From Streptomyces triticisoli (GTDB lineage: Bacteria; Actinomycetota; Actinomycetes; Streptomycetales; Streptomycetaceae), in contig NZ_QFDQ01000143.1 in assembly GCF_003270085.1 (NCBI RefSeq), forward strand, positions 1-52,791: DNA of 52,791 bases. The letters run 5' to 3'. Each line of letters begins with the position of its first letter. The first letter of the stretch is position 1. Below are positions 1 to 8,048 of the stretch, piece after piece. The translations under genes were made by a program, and so were the position numbers. The notes under the pieces are model-generated. The model worked only from the letters and a program-made list of their open reading frames with translations, made no database searches and had not been told where the DNA came from.

Positions 1-984
1 TGCGGGCGGCTCTGCCCGGACGGGCGCATCCGCCCGGAAGGACCCGGCCGCCGCGGGCACCCGGTCCCCGGGCTCCCGCGCCCCCGGCCCGGTCTGGGCC
101 GGTACCGCCTCGGTGCGGGCCTCGGCCGGCCGGTTCTCCGGCTGGGTCTCGTGCCGTGCCGAGCCGGTCGGTTCCGGCCCGGCGGGCCCGACCGTCGTCG
201 ACGCCCTGCCCCCGGGCGCATTCACCTCCGGCCCGGCCTGGGCCGGTACCGCCCCTGGGTGGGCCTCGGCCGGTTCGGTCTCGTAACGGGCGACCAGTTG
301 CCGGCCCTTTTCCAGGACCCCCGCCGGCAGGCGGACCGTGCCCGAGGCGGTGGTGAGCAGGTCGACGCGGGCTCCGATGTCGTGGGCGAAGGCGGTCAGA
401 CGGGTGGCGTCGGAGGGGGCGCGCATGTCGACCAGGGCCACGACGACGTACCGCCCCCGCGGGTAGCGGGCGTGCAGGGCGCGGATGGTGTTCAGGACCG
501 TGTTGCCGGTGGAGAACTCGTCGTCCACCAGGACCAGCGGGCCGTCGGAGGCCAGCAGGGCCGGGTCCTCGGGCAGCAGGAGGTGGGAGGTGGCGTGCGA
601 GTGGGACTCCTCGAAGCCGCCCGCCGGGGCGACGCCGGGGACGGGGCGGCGCGTGGAGTGCAGGTACGGCGCGGTGCCCAGACCGTCGGCGACCGAGTGG
701 CCGAGGCCGGTCGCGGTCTCCGCGTAGCCGAGGACCACGGCCGCCTCCGCCTCCTCGGACCCCAGCAGGTCCCGTACCCGGCGGCCCAGGGCGAAGCCGT
801 GGCCGTACACCACCGACGGCGACTGCGGTACGTGCTTGCCCAGCACGTTGGACACCAGCAGATGCGCCCGCTTGGGGTTGCGGCGCAGCGCGAGCCCCAG
901 CAGGCCCGTCAGCTCGTCGTCGCCCCGGAGTTCGACCCCGAGCCGCTCGGCGACCCAGGTGCCGGACCAGACCCCGTCGTTCAC
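1..984 (-). CDS. Phosphoribosyltransferase of the Ter cluster (PELOTA/TRSP type), 3' end outside window
   Basis: Reading leftwards from a GTG at 984 the frame stays open to base 1, so the protein is at least 328 residues and lacks its C-terminus. A GGAGG lies six bases before the start. The PRPP-binding loop is plain: LVLVDDEFSTGNT at about residues 165-177, the type I phosphoribosyltransferase signature, preceded by a conserved GYAETATGLGHSVADGLG segment. From about residue 235 the chain becomes Pro/Ala/Glu-rich, with two similar copies of an AEA..-AVPAQ.GP unit, and looks like a linker to a second domain beyond the edge (TRSP in relatives). In Ter gene clusters such enzymes are proposed to help make a nucleoside-like metabolite, together with a CitE aldolase, ATP-grasp and HAD proteins. 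The neighbouring aldolase and TerD genes fit. The substrate is unknown. Confidence 0.85.
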   Translation of the reverse strand, partial: MNDGVWSGTWVAERLGVELRGDDELTGLLGLALRRNPKRAHLLVSNVLGKHVPQSPSVVYGHGFALGRRVRDLLGSEEAEAAVVLGYAETATGLGHSVADGLGTAPYLHSTRRPVPGVAPAGGFEESHSHATSHLLLPEDPALLASDGPLVLVDDEFSTGNTVLNTIRALHARYPRGRYVVVALVDMRAPSDATRLTAFAHDIGARVDLLTTASGTVRLPAGVLEKGRQLVARYETEPAEAHPGAVPAQAGPEVNAPGGRASTTVGPAGPEPTGSARHETQPENRPAEARTEAVPAQTGPGAREPGDRVPAAAGSFRADAPVRAEPPA

Positions 985-994
985 CGGGGACCTC

Positions 995-1240
995 CAAGAA
1001 TGTCCCGCGCTTCAGAGCGGGGTGGGGGTACCGCCCGCTTGCGGGGAAGAATTGGACAGGTTGGTACGCTCGTCGGCGTGCTGAGCGAGAACCAAGCCGG
1101 CACGGCAACTCCTTTGCTTGCGGTGCCAAACCGGGCTGGTTCCACCCCGGCTGGTGTTGATCGTGCAAGACCTGCAGGTCCGCTGGGCCCGCAGGCTACG
1201 TGAGCCAGGAATCTCCCCGCTTCAGCCGGGAGAGGGTTCA
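995..1240. mobile_element. Candidate relic of an IS200/IS605 (TnpB) element end
   Basis: The 316 bp between the aldolase and phosphoribosyltransferase genes hold no convincing gene. On the + strand two related stem-loop blocks occur about 200 bp apart: GAATGTCCCGCGCTTCAGAG followed by CGGGG near 998-1022, and GGAATCTCCCCGCTTCAGCC followed by GGGAGAGGGTTCAA near 1208-1241. Both have an (A/G)GAAT(G/C)TCCCGCTTCAG core. The second resembles, from memory, the terminal hairpin at the right ends of IS605-family elements in Streptomyces, where the omega/guide RNA ends. No tnpA or tnpB reading frame is present. This is inference from pattern similarity. Confidence 0.4.
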
Positions 1241-1300
1241 ATGCCTTGTTCATACGTTCCTTGTCACGAGCCCTCGTGATGAGCGGTGCGGTCAGTGCCG

Positions 1301-2476
1301 TCAGTACGGTCGGTCGGGAATGGCGGCGGCGAGCAGTTCCACGAAGCCGACGTCCTCCCGGGCGACGCCGAAGACCTCGGCGCGCAGCAGGGTCCGCTCG
1401 GCCCACGCGCGGTGCGGCTTCACCTCGTTCATCTTGTTCGTGTACGCCGACCTCAGCACGCCCCCGCCGTCACGCTCCGGCCGCAGGATGTCCGCCGCGT
1501 CGCTGAACTCCTCGTGGCTGACCACCGACAGCGCGTGCACCGGCAGGACGTGGGAGGGGTGGATGCAGGTCTTGCCGAGCAGCCCGTTGGCGTGGTCCAG
1601 GGAGATCTCCCGCAGCAGCCCGTCCATCGCGTGCTCGATCAGTGTCGCGCGCAGTTCGGCCGCCTGCACCTCCAGGAAGGGGCTCTGCCGCAACTGCGGC
1701 TTGAACATGCGCTCCTGCATCCGGAAGTACTCCCACACCGGCCCGGTCACCGTGAACCCGGTGCCGTCGGCCCGCCCCAGCATGTTCACCACGTCGGCGA
1801 TCACGGAGGCGACGACCTGGACGTCGTAGGCCGTCATGTCGGGGGCTCTGCGCAGCCCGTAGGAGGAGCAGAAGTCCGTCACGCCGAGCCGCAGCGCGAG
1901 CACCCGGTCCCGGTACTTGTCGACCGCGCGGAAGATCCCCTCCAGGGTCTCCACCCGCGACTCCCGGTACAGCAGCTCGGGCGATTCCAGGACCGGCATG
2001 GCGAACAGCCGCCGCCCGCTCGCCGCCTCGGCGGCCTGCAGCGCCTCCAGGAACGAAAGTCCCCGCTCCCCGGTGAACTTCGGCAGCACGAAACCGGACA
2101 GCAGCCGCACCGCGGGCCCGAGCCGCCGCACCAGGTCCGGTATCTGCTCGGGGAAGCGGACCCGGACGAACAGCAGGGGAGGCTCGGCCGCGGGCCCCTC
2201 GGCCAGCTCGGTGAACTGCCGGACCAGGTTCTCCTCGCCGTACTCCACGTCCGCGTCGTCGATCGAGTCCTCCAGGCACAGCACCATCGAGACCACACCG
2301 CGCCCGGCCTGCTTGACGATGTCACCGGCCAGCCGCGGCCGGGTGGCCGGGCTGTAGAGCGTGGCCCCCAGGGCCGCGGAGAGCAGCCGGGCCGGTGAGT
2401 CGGCGGTGAACTCGCACGGTTCCTGGTGGAAGAGGCGCTGCCGCACCTCAGGGGCGAGATGCCCGAAATGACGCAT
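1301..2476 (-). CDS. HpcH/HpaI (CitE-like) aldolase of the Ter cluster
   Basis: A 391-residue protein in the C-C lyase (CitE/HpcH) TIM-barrel family. The chosen ATG at 2476 (MRHFGHLAPEV) has a GGGGGG six bases upstream; an in-frame ATG 15 codons earlier lacks one. Family features include VSMVLCLEDSIDD, giving acidic metal/CoA-side residues, then LLFVRVR with the conserved Arg, and a Pro-rich end of the PVLESPE strand. Late in the protein GKTCIHPSHVLPVHAL matches the GKxxIHPxQ segment of CitE-like lyases. It is longer than stand-alone CitE (about 290 residues), as is typical for Ter-cluster members. In this context it is thought to make or cleave a C-C bond in the unknown Ter metabolite. It reads in the same direction as the phosphoribosyltransferase 316 bp downstream. 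Confidence 0.85.
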   Translation of the reverse strand: MRHFGHLAPEVRQRLFHQEPCEFTADSPARLLSAALGATLYSPATRPRLAGDIVKQAGRGVVSMVLCLEDSIDDADVEYGEENLVRQFTELAEGPAAEPPLLFVRVRFPEQIPDLVRRLGPAVRLLSGFVLPKFTGERGLSFLEALQAAEAASGRRLFAMPVLESPELLYRESRVETLEGIFRAVDKYRDRVLALRLGVTDFCSSYGLRRAPDMTAYDVQVVASVIADVVNMLGRADGTGFTVTGPVWEYFRMQERMFKPQLRQSPFLEVQAAELRATLIEHAMDGLLREISLDHANGLLGKTCIHPSHVLPVHALSVVSHEEFSDAADILRPERDGGGVLRSAYTNKMNEVKPHRAWAERTLLRAEVFGVAREDVGFVELLAAAIPDRPY

Positions 2477-2647
2477 GATGTTCCCCCCGTGGTGACACTG
2501 GCGGCCTGCGAAAACCGTCAAAAGGTGGCCGGTAATAGTACGTACGAACTCATGTCAAAGGTTCCCACCGGGGGTGAATTCCCCGTGACCCGGCCGTGTA
2601 CGCGCCCCGCGTTGTCGTGACCAGGACGGAGAAGGCAGGATGACCGC

Positions 2648-3460
2648 ATGACGCACGCGATGCTGAAGGGGTCGAACATCCCGCTGGACGCCACCACGGT
2701 ACGGGCCGTGGTGCGCTGGACGCCCGGGCAGGAGACCCCGGACGTGGACGCCTCGGCACTGCTCCTCGGCCCCGACGGCCGGGTGCGCTCCGACGAGGAC
2801 TTCGTCTTCTACAACCAGCCCCGGCACCCTTCCGGGACGGTGTGGCGGCTCGGCAAGAAGCGGGTCGCCGACGGCCTGACGGACAGCGTCCAGACCGACC
2901 TCGCCGGCGTCGACCCGGAGGTCACACGGATCCTGCTGGTCGCTTCGGCGGACGGCGTCACCTTCGACCGCGTACGCGCGCTGCGCATCCTGCTGTACGA
3001 CGCGACGGTCACTGACGGGGAGCCGCTGGCGTACTTCGACATCAAGCCGGAGACCGGTCAGGAGACCGCGCTGATCTGCGGCGAGCTGTACCGGCGGGGG
3101 GAGGACTGGAAGTTCCGGGCGCTGGGTGAGGGCTACTCCAACGGTCTGAGAGGTCTTGCGACCGACTTCGGTATCTCGGTGGACGAGTCGGAGGAGGCGG
3201 AGCAGTCGGAGGAGGCGGAGGAGGCGGAGGGGGTGCCGCCGGGCGCGGCGGCACAGCCGCTGCCTCCTGAGCAGCCGGTGCCGGTTCCTTCGGCGACCTC
3301 TGCGGCGTACGGGTACCCGTATCCGGCGAGTCAGCCGGCGTACGGGTACCCGCAGCAGCCGCCGCAGCCGGCGGTGGCTGCCGCCGGGTACGGGTATCCG
3401 CCCGTGCCGGACCCTCAGTTCCGGCTGCCGCCGCAGGGGCCGCAGTTCATCGGGCGGTAG
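2648..3460 (+). CDS. TerD-domain protein with acidic and Tyr/Gly/Pro-rich tail
   Basis: A 270-residue protein. Residues 1-175 form a TerD domain: [31 protein letters not shown], then [34 protein letters not shown] and a closing FGISV. TerD domains bind calcium through acidic loops and are linked to tellurite and stress tolerance. This copy differs from the two downstream TerDs: it lacks the GEGEGDDE calcium loop and carries an extra tail. The tail starts with a Glu/Ser block (residues 178-197), followed by repeated YGYPYP/YGYPQQP units and a QPAV-rich end, so it is probably disordered. The gene is divergent from the aldolase and converges with the TerA-like gene, leaving 18 bp between stop codons. 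Confidence 0.9.
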   Translation: MTHAMLKGSNIPLDATTVRAVVRWTPGQETPDVDASALLLGPDGRVRSDEDFVFYNQPRHPSGTVWRLGKKRVADGLTDSVQTDLAGVDPEVTRILLVASADGVTFDRVRALRILLYDATVTDGEPLAYFDIKPETGQETALICGELYRRGEDWKFRALGEGYSNGLRGLATDFGISVDESEEAEQSEEAEEAEGVPPGAAAQPLPPEQPVPVPSATSAAYGYPYPASQPAYGYPQQPPQPAVAAAGYGYPPVPDPQFRLPPQGPQFIGR

Positions 3461-3478
3461 AACGAGCGGCTCAGGGGG

Positions 3479-4216
3479 CTAACGGTCGGCCTTGGACTTG
3501 TAGCCCCTGCCCCACTGCAGTCCCCAGCCGTACAGGCGGTCCAGTTCCGACTGGAAGCCGTAGACGTACCTGACCTCGCGGCGGACGGTCAGCTCGCCCT
3601 TGACGTTCTCGATGAGGACGACCGCGCAGGAGCGGGCCTGGGGATGGCGTTCGTCGAGGCCGATCTCGATGCGGGGGCCGTTGCTCGGGTACATCGTGAC
3701 GATCGCCTGGGTTCGGTCGAAGGCCGGTGTCCGGTCGTAGATGTAGACGAAGACCAGCAGCCGTTTGATGGCGTCCCGGTGGTCGAGGTTGACGTAGATG
3801 GTCTCACCGGACCCCGACCCGAACCGGTCGTCGCCGCTGAGTTTGACGTACGGCGGTGCGTTCACGTCGCCGAGGAAGTTGCCGAGCGGCTGGACGACGC
3901 CCTTGGTGCCGTCGGTCAGCTCGTACATGCAGCCGAGGTCGAGGTCGACGTTGACCATGCTCTGGCTGTGCCCGAGCACCTCCGGCGGCTTGAGCGCCCT
4001 GAGGGGGTGCCGCAGCAGGCTCTGCCGGGTGGAACCGCCGAAGTCGGAGGTCCGCATCCGCCAGGTCAGGTTGATCCGCAGATGCCCGGTGGCCGCGCCC
4101 TGCTTGGTCAGCGACACCTGGCGGTGCCGTTTGGTCAGCTCGATCGCGTTGGACGCCGCGTTGCCCGAGTCGAACTCGGCCGCGCGCCCGCCCAGCAGAC
4201 CGTCGAAGAGCCCCAT
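3479..4216 (-). CDS. TerA-like tellurium resistance protein
   Basis: A 245-residue protein starting at MGLFDGLLGGRAAEFDSG. An ATG 15 codons upstream exists, but the MGLFDG start is the usual one. The core has TerD-superfamily character: INLTWRMR near residue 65, VNVDLDLGCMYELTDGTKGVVQPLG with clustered Asp, DDRFGSGSGETIYVNLDHRDAIKRLLVFVYIYD, and a C-terminal VRREVRYVYGFQSELDRLYGWGLQW. This Asp-rich VDLDLGC layout is the TerA branch of the superfamily. It is cytosolic, with no signal peptide. It probably acts with the nearby TerD and TerC-like proteins in metal or membrane stress sensing; the biochemical activity is unknown. Confidence 0.85.
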   Translation of the reverse strand: MGLFDGLLGGRAAEFDSGNAASNAIELTKRHRQVSLTKQGAATGHLRINLTWRMRTSDFGGSTRQSLLRHPLRALKPPEVLGHSQSMVNVDLDLGCMYELTDGTKGVVQPLGNFLGDVNAPPYVKLSGDDRFGSGSGETIYVNLDHRDAIKRLLVFVYIYDRTPAFDRTQAIVTMYPSNGPRIEIGLDERHPQARSCAVVLIENVKGELTVRREVRYVYGFQSELDRLYGWGLQWGRGYKSKADR

Positions 4217-4377
4217 GTCCCGTACCGCCCCCAGTTCACCGCACACCGGCCCCGCACGCACGTACGCGAGTACGCCACGGGGCGGCCCTCGGGCCCCGGC
4301 TCCATCGCCGTCGTCCGCGCAGGCCGCCCCGCACAGAAGCGTTCCTCACCCGGAGGGCCGTCACACCCCCGGGGTTG

Positions 4378-5523
4378 TCACACCTGCGACGAGACCCCGG
4401 CCTTCTCGCCCGAGCCCGCCACTTCCTCCGCTGCCGCGAGGTCGCGGTTGCGGCGTACGGAGGACCAGAAGGACCAGGCGATCAGGACCACGCCGACCAG
4501 ACCGGTGATGATCTCGTTGACCTCGTACTGGATGGTGACCATGAGGATCACGGCCAGTGCGCCGATCGCGTAGTGCGCGCCGTGCTCCAGGTAGACGTAG
4601 TCGTCGAGGGTGCCCTGGCGGACCAGGTAGACCGTGAGCGAACGGACGTACATGGCGCCGATGCCGAGGCCGAGGGCCATCATGATGATGTCGTTGGTGA
4701 TGGCGAAGGCGCCGATCACGCCGTCGAAGGAGAAGGACGCGTCCAGCACCTCGAGGTAGAGGAACATGAAGAACGCGGCCTTGCCCGCCAGGGCGACGGC
4801 CGAGCGCTTCTTGCCGGTGCGCGTGGCCGCTTCCTCCTCCTCGTGCTCGCGTTCCTCCTCGTCCTCGAGCTTGTCCTCGAAGTAGCCGGAGAGGCCGCCG
4901 ACGATCAGGTACGTGATCAGACCGGCGATGCCGGCGATCAGCACCGTCTCCGCCTTGTCGACGTGGCCGCCGCCGTGCTGGTAGGCGTGGGTGGCGACGG
5001 TGAAGGAGCTGATCAGCAGGACGATCAGGGCGATGCAGACCGACAGCATGTCGACCTTGCCCAGTCTGGCCAGCGGCCGCTCGATCCAGTGCAGCCACTT
5101 GATGTCCCGTTCCTCGAAGATGAAGTCCAGGAAGATCATCAGCAGGAACATGCCACCGAAGGCGGCGATCGCCGGGTGGGCGTCGGTCACCAGTTCCTGG
5201 TAGCGGTCCTTGTTGGTGAGCGCGAGGTCGACGGCCTCGATGGGCCCCATCTTGGCGCTGAGGGCGACGATCACGACGGGGAAGACCAGCCGCATGCCGA
5301 AGACCGCGATGAGAATGCCGATCGTGAGGAAGATCTTCTGCCAGAAGGCATTCATCTTCTTCAGGACCCCGGCGTTGACGACCGCGTTGTCGAAGGACAA
5401 CGAGATCTCGAGGATGGACAGGATCGCCACGATCCCGAAAGCGGTCCACCCCCCGTAGAAGAACGCTGCGACCAGGCCGAGCGCGGTCACCGCGAACGAC
5501 CAGCCGAAGGTTTTCAGAAGCAC
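4378..5523 (-). CDS. TerC-like integral membrane protein, DUF475 family
   Basis: A 381-residue multi-pass membrane protein starting at GTG 5523 (MLLKTFGWSF). It carries the duplicated TerC signature: LEISLSFDNAVVNAGVL near residues 43-57 and SFSFDGVIGAFAITNDI near 260-276. Each has the Asp-containing intramembrane motif thought to carry a metal ion. Eight to nine hydrophobic segments surround a charged central loop (KLEDEEEREHEEEEAATRTG, about residues 224-243). TerC relatives are linked to manganese/calcium export and to co-translational metalation of exported proteins. The promoter region just upstream holds a small palindrome, CCGTA-TCTG-TACGG (5536-5549). It lies 61 bp downstream of the terD stop in the same direction and may be co-transcribed with it. 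Confidence 0.88.
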   Translation of the reverse strand: MLLKTFGWSFAVTALGLVAAFFYGGWTAFGIVAILSILEISLSFDNAVVNAGVLKKMNAFWQKIFLTIGILIAVFGMRLVFPVVIVALSAKMGPIEAVDLALTNKDRYQELVTDAHPAIAAFGGMFLLMIFLDFIFEERDIKWLHWIERPLARLGKVDMLSVCIALIVLLISSFTVATHAYQHGGGHVDKAETVLIAGIAGLITYLIVGGLSGYFEDKLEDEEEREHEEEEAATRTGKKRSAVALAGKAAFFMFLYLEVLDASFSFDGVIGAFAITNDIIMMALGLGIGAMYVRSLTVYLVRQGTLDDYVYLEHGAHYAIGALAVILMVTIQYEVNEIITGLVGVVLIAWSFWSSVRRNRDLAAAEEVAGSGEKAGVSSQV

Positions 5524-5584
5524 TGGCTACCCAATCCGTATCTGTACGGGATTTCTACGGGTCTCCCCCGCGCCGCACGTGGCT

Positions 5585-6163
5585 TTACGAAACGTTGACT
5601 CCGAAGTCTAGAGCGATGCCCCGCAGCCCTGACACGTACCCCTGCCCCACGGCCCGGAACTTCCATTCGCCCTGGTAACGGTAGAGCTCGCCGAAAATCA
5701 TGGCCGTTTCCGTGGAGGCGTCCTCGCTCAGGTCGTAGCGCGCGAGTTCCTGGCCGTCGGCCTGGTTGACGACGCGGATGAAGGCGTTGGAGACCTGGCC
5801 GAAGGTCTGGCCGCGCTCGTCGGCCATGTGGATCGAGACGGGGAAGACGATCTTCTCGCACTGGGGCGGCACCTTGCCGAGGTTCACGAGGATCGACTCG
5901 TCGTCGCCCTCGCCCTCACCGGTGAGGTTGTCACCGGTGTGCTCCACCGAGCCGTCCGGGCTCTTGAGCTGGTTGTAGAACACGAACCACTCGTCGCCCA
6001 GCACCCGGTTGTTGCCGGCGCACAGCAGGGCGCTGGCGTCGAGGTCGAAGTCGGCTCCGGTGGTGGAGCGCGCGTCCCAGCCGAGCCCCACCAGGACGTT
6101 GGTCAGGTTGGGTGCGGCCTTGGAGAGGGAGACGTTGCCTCCCTTGGCGAGTGTGACGCCCAT
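5585..6163 (-). CDS. terD: TerD-family calcium-binding stress protein (second tandem copy)
   Basis: A 192-residue canonical TerD. It starts [15 protein letters not shown] after a GGGGAGG eight bases upstream. Key motifs are [16 protein letters not shown], the TGEGEGDDE acidic loop at about residue 80 (calcium ligands), FPVSIH, and [17 protein letters not shown] ending in FGVNVS. It is a close paralogue of the next gene upstream, with the same length and the same loop, which suggests tandem duplication. It is expected in the cytosol at the membrane face with TerC-type partners. A strong hairpin separates the two copies, so this one may be expressed at a lower or separate level. Confidence 0.93.
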   Translation of the reverse strand: MGVTLAKGGNVSLSKAAPNLTNVLVGLGWDARSTTGADFDLDASALLCAGNNRVLGDEWFVFYNQLKSPDGSVEHTGDNLTGEGEGDDESILVNLGKVPPQCEKIVFPVSIHMADERGQTFGQVSNAFIRVVNQADGQELARYDLSEDASTETAMIFGELYRYQGEWKFRAVGQGYVSGLRGIALDFGVNVS

Positions 6164-6206
6164 GATCTGGTCCTCCCCGAGGTGGTGCCTGTGTGGTTGT
6201 CCTGCA

Positions 6207-6242
6207 CGTCCGGCGCCGCGCTGAAACGCGCGGCGCCGGACG
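6207..6242. terminator. Hairpin between the two terD copies
   Basis: Perfect 14-bp arms CGTCCGGCGCCGCG (6207-6220) and CGCGGCGCCGGACG (6229-6242) with an 8-nt loop. It lies between the stop of the upstream terD and the start of the downstream one, with no T-run. It may act as an attenuator or as an mRNA-stabilising 3' end. Confidence 0.8.
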
Positions 6243-6272
6243 GTCTGGATCGCGGTCGTGTCAGATCTGTGC

Positions 6273-6848
6273 TCAGACGTTCACGCCGAAGTCCTGGGCG
6301 ATGCCGCGCAGGCCCGAGGCGTACCCCTGGCCGATGGCGCGGAACTTCCACTCCGCGCCGTGGCGGTAGAGCTCGCCGAAGACCATGGCGGTCTCGGTGG
6401 AGGCGTCCTCGCTCAGGTCGTAGCGGGCGATCTCCGCGCCGCCGGCCTGGTTCACCACGCGGATGTAGGCGTTGCGGACCTGGCCGAAGGACTGCTGGCG
6501 GCTCTCGGCGTCGTAGATCGACACCGGGAAGACGATCTTGTCGACGTCGGCCGGGACACCGGCGAGGTTCACCTTGATCACCTCGTCGTCGCCCTCGCCC
6601 TCACCGGTGAGGTTGTCACCGGTGTGCTCCACCGAGCCGTCCGGGCTCTTGAGGTTGTTGAAGAAGACGAAGTGCTGGTCGCTGGCGACCTTGCCGGAGT
6701 TGTTCAGCAGCAATGCGCTGGCGTCGAGGTCGAAGTCGGTGCCGGTCGTGGTGCGGGCGTCCCATCCCAGGCCGACGAGGACCGCGGTCAGGCCCGGGGC
6801 CTCCTTCGTCAGCGATACGTTGCCGCCCTTGCTGAGGCTGACTCCCAC
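6273..6848 (-). CDS. terD: TerD-family calcium-binding stress protein (first tandem copy)
   Basis: A 191-residue canonical TerD starting at GTG 6848 ([15 protein letters not shown]), with GGAGG four bases upstream. It has [11 protein letters not shown], the TGEGEGDDE calcium loop, [13 protein letters not shown] and [19 protein letters not shown], and ends in FGVNV. It is the promoter-proximal copy of the pair. TerD proteins of Streptomyces bind Ca2+, and their loss affects differentiation and tellurite tolerance; that is family knowledge, not visible here. The neighbour upstream is a peroxiredoxin, also a stress function but with its own leader. Confidence 0.93.
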   Translation of the reverse strand: MGVSLSKGGNVSLTKEAPGLTAVLVGLGWDARTTTGTDFDLDASALLLNNSGKVASDQHFVFFNNLKSPDGSVEHTGDNLTGEGEGDDEVIKVNLAGVPADVDKIVFPVSIYDAESRQQSFGQVRNAYIRVVNQAGGAEIARYDLSEDASTETAMVFGELYRHGAEWKFRAIGQGYASGLRGIAQDFGVNV

Positions 6849-6991
6849 GAGTCCTCCATTGGTGTCCGGGGGCCGGGAGCCCCTTCGTGCATCGGATATG
6901 GGATCAACGACTCGATCCTAGTGACGGGTTCCCGGCCCATGCAGGCCCTGAAGCCGATGAGTCACCGGTGTCGGGTCCCCGGGCCACGGGG

Positions 6992-7450
6992 TCACAGGGT
7001 GTCGAGCGCCTTCACGTACTCGTTCAGGTCACGCGCGTCCGGCAGGCCGTTGACCACGGTCCACCGCACGACGCCCTCCTTGTCGATGATGAAGGTGCCG
7101 CGCACGGCGCAGCCCTTGTCCTCGTCGAAGACGCCGTAGGCGCGCGAAGTGTTGCCGTGCGGCCAGAAGTCGCTCAGCAGCGGGTACTCCAGGCCCTCCT
7201 GCTCGGCGAAGACGCGCAGGGTGTGGATGGAGTCGTTGGAGACGGCGAGCAGCTGGGTGTCGTCGTTGACGAACTTCGGCAGGTTGTCGCGCAGCGCGCA
7301 CAGCTCGCCGGTGCACACGCCGGTGAAGGCGAACGGGTAGAAGAGCAGCACCACGTTCTTCTCGCCGCGGAAGTCGGACAGCTTCACGGTGCGGCCGTGG
7401 TTGTCCTTGAGCTCGAAGTCGGGTGCCTTGTCGCCGACCTGGATCGCCAT
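6992..7450 (-). CDS. ahpE: AhpE-like peroxiredoxin
   Basis: A 152-residue thioredoxin-fold peroxidase. The active-site loop reads [15 protein letters not shown], with peroxidatic Cys46 in the PxxxTxxC motif and a second Cys at 51. The opening [28 protein letters not shown] and the closing [21 protein letters not shown] are typical of the AhpE subfamily. It reduces hydroperoxides and peroxynitrite in the cytosol, using mycoredoxin or thioredoxin as donor in relatives. AGCAGGACG precedes the ATG. A TAGGGT hexamer near 7489-7494 could be its -10 box. The gene pairs with the DUF3052 gene and aceE exactly as in M. tuberculosis (ahpE, Rv2239c, aceE), which supports the AhpE call. Confidence 0.9.
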   Translation of the reverse strand: MAIQVGDKAPDFELKDNHGRTVKLSDFRGEKNVVLLFYPFAFTGVCTGELCALRDNLPKFVNDDTQLLAVSNDSIHTLRVFAEQEGLEYPLLSDFWPHGNTSRAYGVFDEDKGCAVRGTFIIDKEGVVRWTVVNGLPDARDLNEYVKALDTL

Positions 7451-7513
7451 CGTCCTGCTTCCCTTCGGTGGGACTGTTCGGGTGAGACCACCCTACGCAG
7501 TGATCACCGCAAG

Positions 7514-7552
7514 CCGCCGGACGGGCTGGGCGTAACCCAGCCCGTCCGGCGG
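7514..7552 (-). terminator. Terminator of the DUF3052 gene
   Basis: Perfect 17-bp arms CCGCCGGACGGGCTGGG (7514-7530) and CCCAGCCCGTCCGGCGG (7536-7552), with loop CGTAA. It lies downstream of the DUF3052 stop and upstream of ahpE, so it should separate the two transcripts. There is no U-tract, as is usual in Streptomyces. Confidence 0.88.
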
Positions 7553-7610
7553 TGGGGACGAGGCCGTTCAGGCCGGAGCGGAGGTCCTGGGGCGGCAGCC
7601 CCGGGGACGG

Positions 7611-8048
7611 TCACCGCCTGGACTTCGCCGCCTTCGGCGTCGCCAGACGGCTGCCGCTCCAGTCCTTCCCCACACTCGCACTCTTGCTCGCCGACAGACC
7701 CGCCGTGGTCGCGGCTTCAGAGATGTCGCTCGGCTCCACGTACCCCGCACGGCCGGTCTTCGGCGTGAGGAGCAGGATCGCGCCGCCCTCTTCGATGTAC
7801 GTGGTGGCGTCCACCAGCGCATCCGTCAGGTCGCCGTCCTCGTCGCGGAACCACAGCACCACGGCGTCGGCCACGTCGTCGTAGTCCTCGTCCACGAGCT
7901 CGCTGCCGATCGCCTCCTCGATGGCCTCGCGGAGCTCCTGGTCGACGTCGTCGTCGTAGCCGATCTCCTGGACCACCTGCCCGGGCTGGAATCCCAGCCT
8001 GGCGGCCGGGTTAGTCCGCTCCTCCGCGTGGTCCGCGGTCGCGCTCAC
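7611..8048 (-). CDS. DUF3052 family protein
   Basis: A 145-residue cytosolic acidic protein with the DUF3052 hallmarks: AARLGFQPGQVVQEIGYDDDVD near the start, an acidic middle VDEDYDDVADAVVLWFRDEDGDLTDALVDA, and LLLTPKTGRAGYVEPSDISEAATTAGLSAS. It ends in a basic Lys/Arg tail (ATPKAAKSRR). GTG 8048 is preceded by AGGAGG. Function is unknown. It is conserved next to aceE and ahpE across actinobacteria, which suggests a role linked to central carbon metabolism. Divergent from aceE across a 423-bp spacer; a TATAAC hexamer (8077-8072, minus strand) may be its -10. Confidence 0.88.
   Translation of the reverse strand: MSATADHAEERTNPAARLGFQPGQVVQEIGYDDDVDQELREAIEEAIGSELVDEDYDDVADAVVLWFRDEDGDLTDALVDATTYIEEGGAILLLTPKTGRAGYVEPSDISEAATTAGLSASKSASVGKDWSGSRLATPKAAKSRR

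Noticed and set aside
151..1203. A 350-codon + strand frame over the phosphoribosyltransferase
   Set aside because: The minus strand frame contains the PRPP loop; the + frame has biased composition only.
3156..3482. An Arg/Ser-rich frame inside the TerD tail region
   Set aside because: It is the alternate frame of the Glu-rich and YGYP repeats; composition mirrors the repeat.
4375..5598. A 407-codon + strand frame opposite the DUF475 gene
   Set aside because: The product is Asp/His/Gly/Glu-rich with no motif; the minus strand frame has the TerC signature and membrane segments.
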